Origin: Caldilineae bacterium
Lineage (GTDB): Bacteria; Chloroflexota; Anaerolineae; J102
Direction of reading: 5' to 3'
NCBI GenBank assembly: GCA_011192085.1
Contig: DUEQ01000035.1
Coordinates: forward strand, 1 to 7,051
Length of the DNA: 7,051 nucleotides
The notes below the pieces were generated by a model. That model was not told the DNA's origin. It saw only the letters and a program-made list of their open reading frames with translations, and searched no databases. A program made the position numbers and the translations under genes. The stretch's first letter is position 1. Each line of letters starts with the position of its first letter. Shown here in pieces: positions 1-4,782 of the stretch.

Positions 1-38
1 AAACACCACGCCACGAACAGGGTCGCGTCAATGTTCAT
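1..38 (-). CDS. Possible 5' end of a leftward gene (truncated by window edge)
   Basis: On the minus strand an ATG at 38-36 opens a frame that stays open to the window edge, encoding MNIDATLFVAWC and then running off. An in-frame TGA lies four codons upstream of the ATG, so this would be the true N-terminus. A GGAAG sequence about 5 nt before the ATG could serve as ribosome binding site. A promoter on the same strand (111-140) would give a leader of about 65 nt. Twelve codons are too few to name a family; the hydrophobic run after residue 5 would suit a membrane or secreted protein, but that is a guess. The case rests on promoter, Shine-Dalgarno and start codon being in the right order, not on homology. 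Confidence 0.3.
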   Translation of the reverse strand, partial: MNIDATLFVAWC

Positions 39-110
39 CTGATCTTCCAGTCAATGCGCCCCTCGGTGTGGTTGCGAGGCAAGCAAGACGATGAGGACCA
101 TCAAAACGCC

Positions 111-140
111 ATTGTAAAGGATCGGAGCAAATGTTGACAA
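111..140 (-). promoter_or_regulatory. Leftward sigma70-type promoter, divergent from the tRNA promoter
   Basis: Read on the minus strand, TTGTCA (140-135; 5 of 6 to TTGACA) is followed after an 18-bp spacer by TACAAT (116-111; 5 of 6 to TATAAT). Transcription would begin near 104 and run left to the possible start codon at 38. The -35 box is the complement of the tRNA promoter -35 region (134-139), so the two promoters overlap almost entirely in that element. Confidence 0.5.
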
Positions 141-162
141 GTAAGGACTGCATTCGTATAAT
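134..162 (+). promoter_or_regulatory. Consensus sigma70-type promoter of tRNA-Leu
   Basis: TTGACA at 134-139 and TATAAT at 157-162 both match the consensus perfectly, with the optimal 17-bp spacer. The predicted start point is near 169-170, five or six bases before the mature tRNA 5' end at 175. This is the expected layout for a strong stable-RNA promoter with a very short leader removed by RNase P. Confidence 0.87.
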
Positions 163-174
163 TGGTGTTGGTGA

Positions 175-260
175 GCCCCCGTGGCGGAATTGGCATACGC
201 GGCAGGTTGAGGGCCTGTGCCCATCCGGGCGTCTCCGTTCGAGTCGGAGCGGGGGCACCA
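175..260 (+). tRNA. tRNA-Leu, anticodon GAG
   Basis: A complete class II tRNA with encoded CCA. The acceptor stem GCCCCCG (175-181) pairs fully with CGGGGGC (250-256). The D-stem is GCG/CGC (184-186 with 198-200). The anticodon stem GCAGG/CCTGT (202-206 with 214-218, one G-T pair) encloses the loop TTGAGGG with anticodon GAG at 209-211. The long variable arm GCCC-ATCC-GGGC (219-230) is typical of leucine tRNAs. The T-stem CTCCG/CGGAG (233-237 with 245-249) carries the loop TTCGAGT. The discriminator is A257, as expected for leucine, followed by CCA 258-260. Anticodon GAG reads CUC and CUU codons. Confidence 0.97.
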
Positions 261-265
261 CCGTG

Positions 266-295
266 AAGCGTCGGTCGATGACCGGCGCTTTCTTT
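266..295 (+). terminator. Intrinsic terminator of the tRNA-Leu transcript
   Basis: Starting 6 bases after the CCA, an 11-bp hairpin (arms 266-276 and 280-290, one T-G pair, loop GAT) is followed by a T-rich tract, TTTCTTTATT when the last stem T residues are included. On the opposite strand no T tract follows the stem, so it should stop rightward transcription only. It ends a one-gene tRNA transcript. Confidence 0.78.
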
Positions 296-302
296 ATTGA
301 AT

Positions 303-317
303 GTTGGCAGAGCCAAC
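303..317. repeat. Small perfect inverted repeat between tRNA and AEC gene
   Basis: GTTGGC-AGA-GCCAAC gives a 6-bp stem with a 3-base loop, lying 37 bp beyond the stop codon of the leftward AEC gene. It might help end the leftward operon, but no T tract follows it on the minus strand, so it is not a standard intrinsic terminator. Nothing else is recognisable between 296 and 353. Confidence 0.35.
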
Positions 318-353
318 GGCCATTCACGCCTTCGCCAACGCCCCTCGCTCCCG

Positions 354-1283
354 TTATCGCAAGAAGAACAGCAGCGCTGGCAGGGTGATGAGGCTGGTCA
401 GGGTGGTCATCAGCACCGCACCCGCTGTGAAATCGGGCGCGGCGTCGAATTCGTTGGTGATGACGATGGCGTTCACAGCCGAAGGCATGGACGCCTGCAT
501 GACCGCGACGGAAAAGGCCACGCCCGACAACCCCACCAATGCAGCCAGTCCCAGGGCCACGGCGGGGCTGACGAGCATGCGCACCCCCGTCAGGCGCAGC
601 ACGGGCGATAGGTTCGCCCGCACATCGGTTTGAGCCAGGGACATGCCCAACACCAGCAGGAAGACCGGGATCGCGGCCTGGCCCGCCATGTCCACCATGT
701 CCATCAGCGACCCCGTGGGCGCGATGTGGGTGAAGCGGCTGAACAGGCCCAGGAACATGGCGATGACGATGGGCTGCACCAGGGTGCGGCGCAGCGCGAC
801 CAACCTGTTGGATTTGCCTCGGATGGCCAGAAAGATGCTGATCGCGCCTCCCACCATGGCATTGAACATGAAGAGCGCCAGAGCGTAGCCGAAGCCGATT
901 TCGCCAAAGGCGAAGAGGTTGAGGGGCAGCCCGTAGTTGCCGTTGTTCATCAGGATGGCGGCGATGATGAAGGCGCTGGCGAGGCCGCCCTCATAGCGCC
1001 ATCGTCTCGCCAGAAGATAGGCCAGGACGCCCATGGTCAGCATGTGAGCGCTGGCGAAGAGCACGCTGCGTCCCGTGGTGAGGGGATCGAAGGTGAGGGT
1101 GAGGATGGTGGAATAGACCAGCGAAGGGGAGAGGACGAAGTAAACGACGCGGTTGATGGATTTCACGTCCAGGTTCAGGCGGCGCTGAAGGGTAAAGCCC
1201 GCGGCCACCAGGATCACAATGGGGGCCAGCACCTGAAACAGGATATCGCCCAACGACCGCAACGCCTCGCCCGACATGATCAA
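354..1283 (-). CDS. AEC (auxin efflux carrier) family transporter
   Basis: A predicted inner-membrane secondary transporter of the AEC family (membrane transport protein family, same fold class as plant PIN carriers). The 309-residue length is normal for the family. About ten hydrophobic segments are visible, near residues 13-31, 44-64, 73-93, 101-118, 129-153, 167-184, 201-216, 231-251, 253-275 and 285-308, which fits two five-helix halves. Family-like motifs are NNGNYGLP at 113-120, at the helix break expected for the first crossover, and MPSAVNAIVITNEF at 266-279 in the second half, followed by a conserved-looking LTSLITLP near the C-terminus. The substrate cannot be told; characterised bacterial members move malate, malonate or other organic anions. 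The TTG start at 1283 overlaps the upstream TGA and has GAGGG 6 bases before it. ATG at 1277 (residue 3) is an alternative, with a 12-base spacing. It is the last gene of a three-gene operon and is probably translationally coupled. Confidence 0.92.
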   Translation of the reverse strand: MIMSGEALRSLGDILFQVLAPIVILVAAGFTLQRRLNLDVKSINRVVYFVLSPSLVYSTILTLTFDPLTTGRSVLFASAHMLTMGVLAYLLARRWRYEGGLASAFIIAAILMNNGNYGLPLNLFAFGEIGFGYALALFMFNAMVGGAISIFLAIRGKSNRLVALRRTLVQPIVIAMFLGLFSRFTHIAPTGSLMDMVDMAGQAAIPVFLLVLGMSLAQTDVRANLSPVLRLTGVRMLVSPAVALGLAALVGLSGVAFSVAVMQASMPSAVNAIVITNEFDAAPDFTAGAVLMTTLTSLITLPALLFFLR

Positions 1284-2329
1284 TACGCACCCTCATCGTC
1301 CAGCAATCGCCGGATCTCCACTTCCAGCGGGTCCTCGTAGAAATCATCCCCCCACAGATCGTCCTCATCGAACGACTCTTCTTCGCTCACGCCCAACACA
1401 TCGTCAATGAGCTCGTAGATGTTGTTAATCCCGGCGTAAAGCTGCTCCAGGGCCAGCTCCGCGGCCTCTGCCTCGGCCTCGCTCTCCGATTCCGCTGCCA
1501 GTTCCAGGGCTTGGCGGGCTTTGTCGCCCCCGATCTGCCCCAGGGCTTCGAGGATGGCGATGCGCACCTCCATGTCGGCCTCCTCGTCCAACATGCGGAT
1601 CATCGGATTGACCGCGGCCTTGGCCTCCAGCTCGCCTAGAGCCCGGGCCGCCTCCATGCGCAGAGCTGGCGCTTCGCTCTCCAGATGGGGCAGAAGATAG
1701 GGTATCCAACGCACATCGGCGCTGCGCCCCATCGCGTAGAGCGCGCTGCTACGCATAAAGAGGTCTTCATCGTACTGCGCGCTTTCGATCAGGCGTGGAA
1801 CGCCCGGATGGCTGGAGCTCCCCAGGCCCTCCAGGGCCCGCCGCCGCACGTGCACATGTTCCAGAGGATCATGATAGACCTCCCAAAGGGCATCCGCGGT
1901 CTCCGTCGCGTAGCGTCCCGGGATCTCATTGGTCTCGGCCCAATAGAGATAGCGCCCCACCGCGATGGCCGCGGCCGCGCGGACGTCCACATCCTCATCA
2001 TGCACCAGAAAATGAAGGAAGCGGGGTAGATGGGCCAAATTCTTGTCTTCCCACAGGCCCTCCATGGCCAGCACCCGCACCCGAGCGTCTGCGTCATCCA
2101 AAGCCCAGGCGAAGATGGCGTTGTAATTGAACCGGGCGTGCTCTTCAGCCATGGTCACCAACGCCTGCATCAGGGCCAGGCGCCGGGCCGCGGAGTAGCG
2201 CTCCCAGGCCACGCGGAACTGCGCCAGCTCCGGCGGGTTCAATTCCGACAGGTTGCGCAGAAGCTGGTAGCTGATGGGCTTGACTTCATCGCCCAGGGTG
2301 ACCAATACTTTGCTCAGATCGCGTGTCAT
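1280..2329 (-). CDS. HEAT-repeat protein with acidic C-terminal tail
   Basis: A 349-residue soluble protein with no signal peptide or membrane segment. From about residue 65 to 300 it is built of HEAT/armadillo-type helical pairs. Recurrent units carry a conserved Arg and Ala-rich second helix: VRVLAMEGL (84-92), VRAAAAIAVGRYL (116-128), VRRRALEGLG (161-170), MRSSALYAMG (192-201), LRMEAARALGEL (223-234) and VRIAILEALGQIG (255-267). An Ala/Glu-rich segment (280-297) follows. The last 35 residues are strongly acidic (clusters of Asp/Glu with Trp and Phe near 320-333), probably a flexible charged tail. HEAT solenoids generally act as protein-binding scaffolds; no catalytic residues are evident. 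The ATG lies one base after the upstream TGA (TGAGATG), and the stop overlaps or abuts the AEC start. The partner is unknown; the zinc-ribbon/LysM protein and the permease encoded beside it are obvious candidates. A PBS-lyase-type HEAT annotation is also possible. Confidence 0.88.
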   Translation of the reverse strand: MTRDLSKVLVTLGDEVKPISYQLLRNLSELNPPELAQFRVAWERYSAARRLALMQALVTMAEEHARFNYNAIFAWALDDADARVRVLAMEGLWEDKNLAHLPRFLHFLVHDEDVDVRAAAAIAVGRYLYWAETNEIPGRYATETADALWEVYHDPLEHVHVRRRALEGLGSSSHPGVPRLIESAQYDEDLFMRSSALYAMGRSADVRWIPYLLPHLESEAPALRMEAARALGELEAKAAVNPMIRMLDEEADMEVRIAILEALGQIGGDKARQALELAAESESEAEAEAAELALEQLYAGINNIYELIDDVLGVSEEESFDEDDLWGDDFYEDPLEVEIRRLLDDEGAY

Positions 2330-2330
2330 C

Positions 2331-3509
2331 TCAATTCCAGAAAAACTTTCGCATCTCGCTCGGCTGTGAAATGGGAATGATCTGCATCTGTTCGCCGTTG
2401 CGGATCACGTAGGCGGCCTGCACATACCACAGGTAGGCCCGACCGAATTGCTGAGGCGCCTGCCCGAAGAGCCAGGCGGGCGCATAGAAACTGGTCTTCG
2501 CGCCGACCGGCTCCGCCAGCCGCCAATCGATGTCCTCCGGGCCGGGGCCGGTTTGCACGCCGATGTGCACGACATAGTCCGCTCCGTCCGGCAGGGGCAA
2601 AGGCTGCCAGATCAGCTCGATGAGCGCGTTTTCGCCATTGAACGCGGCGTTCTCCCCCGGATTGATGAGCTGGGGCGCGGGCAGGGTGATGCTGGGGGTG
2701 GGGGAGGGCGTCGGCGTGGGCGTTTTGGTAGGCCGTTTGGGCGTGGGCGTGGGAGGAACGTAATCCCTCGGAGGGATTTTCAGCTTTTGACCCACCTGAA
2801 TCGTGGTCGGATCGTTGATTTTGTTATAAGCGGCCAGTGCGGCCACGGTGCGATCCACCTTCTGAGCAATGGTGCTCAGGGTGTCGCCCGCCTTGACCAC
2901 ATACACGTCGGGTTCAGGCGTCGCGGTCGGGGTGATGGTGACTGTCGGCGTGGGGGTTTCGGTGGGTTCGGGCGTGTCGGTCGCGGTGGGCGAGGGGGAG
3001 GGCGAGGCCGCGGGCGTGGCTGTGGCGGTGGGCGTGGGCGCGGCCTGGGCTGGAGTCTCTGTCGCCGCGGGCGAAGGGGTGGGAGCGGGGGAGGCGACGG
3101 ACGCGAGCGTGGCCGTGGGCGTGGCCCTCGCGGCGGGGATGGCCGTGGCCGTAGACGCGGCCGTGGGCGGATGGCTCGCCACTTCGGTCACAGGCGTGAT
3201 TCGCGGGGGAAGCAGAGAGGTCAGCGCATGACCGGTGCGGGCTAGGGTGTGAACGCCCTCCCCCAAGAAGAGCCACAGGCCCAACAGGACGACGATGCTG
3301 AATCCAGCCACCCACCTGTCCGCCCGCCAGGGCTTCAATTCGCGTCCGCAATGAGGACAGAGGGTGAGGCCTGCGGGCGAACGGCGCTTGCAATGGCTGC
3401 ACCGCACATAGCGGCCGGTCCTGGGCGCGGGCGCGCCGCAGGTCGGGCAGATGGCATGCCCTTCAGGTATCTTGGATCCGCAACGGGAGCAGGTATACGA
3501 ATTCATCAT
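2331..3509 (-). CDS. Double zinc-ribbon, single-pass membrane protein with LysM domain
   Basis: A 392-residue modular protein. Two four-cysteine zinc ribbons come first: C7/C10/C21/C24 and C37/C40/C51/C54. One membrane segment (about 67-84) follows a basic stretch (KPWRADRW), which puts the ribbons in the cytoplasm and the rest outside. Then come a Pro/Thr/Ala/Ser-rich linker (about 104-200), a LysM domain (about 202-246; YVVKAGDTLSTIAQK at 203-217 and QVGQKLKIP at 238-246), a second Pro/Thr linker (252-277), and a C-terminal domain of about 115 residues rich in aromatic residues (for example WYVQ at 361-364) that looks like a beta-sandwich but is not identified. LysM domains bind N-acetylglucosamine-containing glycans such as peptidoglycan, so this may link the cell wall to the cytoplasm. 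Two adjacent ATGs (3509 and 3506) are possible starts; the promoter position favours 3506. First gene of the operon with the HEAT protein and the permease. Confidence 0.9.
   Translation of the reverse strand: MMNSYTCSRCGSKIPEGHAICPTCGAPAPRTGRYVRCSHCKRRSPAGLTLCPHCGRELKPWRADRWVAGFSIVVLLGLWLFLGEGVHTLARTGHALTSLLPPRITPVTEVASHPPTAASTATAIPAARATPTATLASVASPAPTPSPAATETPAQAAPTPTATATPAASPSPSPTATDTPEPTETPTPTVTITPTATPEPDVYVVKAGDTLSTIAQKVDRTVAALAAYNKINDPTTIQVGQKLKIPPRDYVPPTPTPKRPTKTPTPTPSPTPSITLPAPQLINPGENAAFNGENALIELIWQPLPLPDGADYVVHIGVQTGPGPEDIDWRLAEPVGAKTSFYAPAWLFGQAPQQFGRAYLWYVQAAYVIRNGEQMQIIPISQPSEMRKFFWN
2684..2708 (+). other. Putative G-quadruplex motif
   Basis: On the plus strand four G runs (3, 5, 5 and 3 bases) are separated by loops of 7, 1 and 1 bases, which fits the standard G3+/N1-7 pattern. 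It lies in the template strand of the LysM gene and encodes the second Pro/Thr/Ser linker. It may simply follow from Pro codons (CCC) in a GC-rich genome. Confidence 0.35.
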
Positions 3510-3522
3510 TCCATTATACCTG
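3490..3522. repeat. Inverted repeat bracketing the start of the zinc-ribbon/LysM gene
   Basis: Perfect 8-bp arms CAGGTATA (3490-3497) and TATACCTG (3515-3522), separated by 17 bp. The right arm contains most of the -10 box of the operon promoter, and both candidate start codons lie between the arms. This could be an operator for a dimeric repressor, or an mRNA hairpin hiding the start if transcription began further upstream. The A/T-rich arms stand out from the GC-rich surroundings. Confidence 0.4.
3513..3518 (-). promoter_or_regulatory. Consensus -10 box of the LysM-HEAT-AEC operon, probably leaderless
   Basis: On the minus strand TATAAT (3518-3513) is a perfect -10 box. It lies only 3 nt before the ATG at 3509, and the usual -10 to start-point distance puts transcription start at about 3506, exactly the A of the second ATG. 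No Shine-Dalgarno sequence fits upstream of either ATG. No convincing -35 or extended -10 (TGn) is seen, so the box may need an activator or a different sigma preference. Confidence 0.5.
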
Positions 3523-3532
3523 AATTGTCATA

Positions 3533-3570
3533 GAGGGCGTAACTGGACGGTGGATTTTTGTAGCGCCCTC
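3533..3570. repeat. Inverted repeat in the divergent intergenic region
   Basis: Perfect 7-bp arms GAGGGCG (3533-3539) and CGCCCTC (3564-3570) with a 24-bp spacer containing a T5 run. It lies just upstream of the leftward operon promoter and about 30 bp upstream of the rightward -10 box. It may be a regulator binding site serving both directions, or chance in GC-rich DNA. Confidence 0.28.
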
Positions 3571-3600
3571 GCGCAGCATCCCCGCGGAAATCGCGCTCCA

Positions 3601-3609
3601 TGATATAAT
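3601..3609 (+). promoter_or_regulatory. Extended -10 promoter of the ThiF-like gene
   Basis: TGATATAAT combines a perfect -10 hexamer (3604-3609) with the TGn extension (3601-3603) that can replace a -35 box; no -35 match is seen at 16-18 bp. The start point would be near 3616, giving a leader of about 100 nt before the ATG at 3718. Confidence 0.55.
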
Positions 3610-3626
3610 TCAAGTCGCGGTCCACT

Positions 3627-3653
3627 GGGCGCCCCTTCGCAACGCCCCCTTTT
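3627..3653 (+). promoter_or_regulatory. Possible leader hairpin followed by a short T run
   Basis: In the leader of the ThiF-like gene GGGCG (3627-3631) can pair with CGCCC (3643-3647) across an 11-base loop, followed by CCTTTT. The short stem and four-base T run make it a weak candidate attenuator at best. No thiamine pyrophosphate or molybdenum-cofactor riboswitch core was recognised in the leader. Confidence 0.18.
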
Positions 3654-3717
3654 CACTCCGCCGATATCTTTACGCAAACGTCGCCAAAACGATTTTCGAA
3701 GCAACGGGATAGTCACC

Positions 3718-4779
3718 ATGCCCCACCTCCAGCTCAACGACCAACTCGCCCGATACCAGCGCCAGATCATCTTCAGCGGCCTTGGCGTCGATGGTCAACG
3801 TAAGTTGATGCGCAGCCGCGTCGCCATCGTGGGCTGCGGGGCCACCGGCTCCTCTCTGGCCAATCTCCTGGCCCGCGCAGGCGTGGGCTTCCTCCGCCTC
3901 ATCGATCGGGACTTCGTGGAGATGAACAACCTCCACCGCCAGATGCTCTACGACGAACGCGACGTGGCCGAGGGCGCGCCCAAGGCCGTGGCCGCGGCCC
4001 GTCGTCTGCGCGCCATCAACAGCGATATCGACCTCGATCCTCAGGTCGTCGACTTTAACCCAGGCAACGCGCTCGCCCTGGTGCAGGATGTGGACCTCAT
4101 TCTCGATGGCACAGACAACTTCGAGACTCGGTACCTCATCAACGACGCAGCCCTGGAGCTCGACATTCCGTGGGTTTACACGGGCGTGGTCGCGTCCTAC
4201 GGCATGACGACGACCCTCATCCCCGACGCCGCGGCGGAGAAAGTGGGGAGGGAGGCCACGCCCTGTCTGCAATGCATCATGGGCCCGGAACCGCCCACAG
4301 GGGGGCCCACCTGCGACACCGCGGGCGTCATCGGCCCCATTGTCTCCCTGATGGCTTCCATCAGCGCGGCCGAGGCCATCAAACTCCTGACCGGTCAGGG
4401 CGAGATCAATCGGGGCATGATCACCGTGGATCTGTGGGACAACGCGTTCGAGCAGTTCGGGATCGCCGGACGCAACCCCGATTGTCCGGCCTGCGGCAAG
4501 GGGGAGCGACGTTTTCTGAATGCGGAGGCGGGGAGTCGCACGGCGGTGCTGTGCGGGCGTGACGCGGTCCAGATCAACAACCCCGGCGCCCGCGTCTCCC
4601 TGCCCGAGATAGCCAAACGCCTGGAACCGTTGGGCCGCGTGGAGGTGAATGCGTATCTCTTGCGGGCGCACATCGACGGCTACGAGATCGCCCTCTTCCC
4701 TGATGGCCGGGCCATCATCAAGGGCGTCGAAGACCCCGGCCTGGCCAAAAGCCTCTACGCCCGTTACATCGGCCTGTAA
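3718..4779 (+). CDS. ThiF/MoeB/HesA family E1-like adenylyltransferase
   Basis: A 353-residue cytoplasmic enzyme of the family that activates the C-terminal glycine of a ubiquitin-like sulphur carrier (ThiS, MoaD or similar) by ATP-dependent adenylation. Visible features in order: RYQRQ (12-16) with the adenylation arginine; the nucleotide-binding GCGATG (39-44); the acidic and NNLHRQ motif (DRDFVEMNNLHRQ, 63-75); K89; DGTDN (130-134); zinc ligands C183/C186 and C256/C259; and C199 in TCDTAGVIGP, at the catalytic-cysteine position. After about residue 275 comes an 80-residue domain starting VLCGRDAVQI (277-286) and ending YARYIGL, which resembles the C-terminal extension of Firmicutes-type ThiF. 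There is no rhodanese domain, unlike MoeBR proteins. ThiF seems likelier than MoeB, but no thiamine or molybdopterin gene lies nearby to decide. A weak GGGA stands 8 nt before the ATG. It appears monocistronic and ends 3 bp from the convergent kinase gene. Confidence 0.93.
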   Translation: MPHLQLNDQLARYQRQIIFSGLGVDGQRKLMRSRVAIVGCGATGSSLANLLARAGVGFLRLIDRDFVEMNNLHRQMLYDERDVAEGAPKAVAAARRLRAINSDIDLDPQVVDFNPGNALALVQDVDLILDGTDNFETRYLINDAALELDIPWVYTGVVASYGMTTTLIPDAAAEKVGREATPCLQCIMGPEPPTGGPTCDTAGVIGPIVSLMASISAAEAIKLLTGQGEINRGMITVDLWDNAFEQFGIAGRNPDCPACGKGERRFLNAEAGSRTAVLCGRDAVQINNPGARVSLPEIAKRLEPLGRVEVNAYLLRAHIDGYEIALFPDGRAIIKGVEDPGLAKSLYARYIGL

Positions 4780-4782
4780 GCT

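Noticed and set aside
175..353. tRNA 3' end as an attachment site for an integrated element
   Set aside because: No integrase and no second copy of the tRNA 3' end were found in the window.
28..388. Small ORFs on both strands across the tRNA-Leu (plus 131-388; minus 28-327 and 101-316)
   Set aside because: They are translations of the tRNA and its flanks; the plus-strand one contains the familiar artefact peptide produced by reading through a leucine tRNA. No Shine-Dalgarno or family resemblance.
630..1340. 236-codon plus-strand ORF antisense to the AEC gene, rich in Gln/His/Asp/Gly
   Set aside because: Composition is what antisense of hydrophobic codons produces; the opposite strand encodes a clear permease.
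2690..3180. GC-rich repeats as a CRISPR or tandem-repeat array
   Set aside because: They are irregular codon-level repeats encoding Pro/Thr/Ala linkers, with no fixed repeat unit or spacers.
2448..3245. 265-codon plus-strand ORF, Gly/Arg-rich
   Set aside because: It is the mirror of the Pro/Thr/Ala-rich linker and GC-rich third positions of the LysM gene. Low-complexity composition without any recognisable domain.
3616..3717. TPP or molybdenum-cofactor riboswitch upstream of the ThiF-like gene
   Set aside because: The conserved cores, such as CTGAGA for TPP, are absent and the leader has little stable folding.
3670..4671. 333-codon minus-strand ORF antisense to the ThiF-like gene
   Set aside because: The ThiF-like frame has every family motif; the antisense frame has His/Asp/Gly-rich composition typical of shadows in GC-rich genes.
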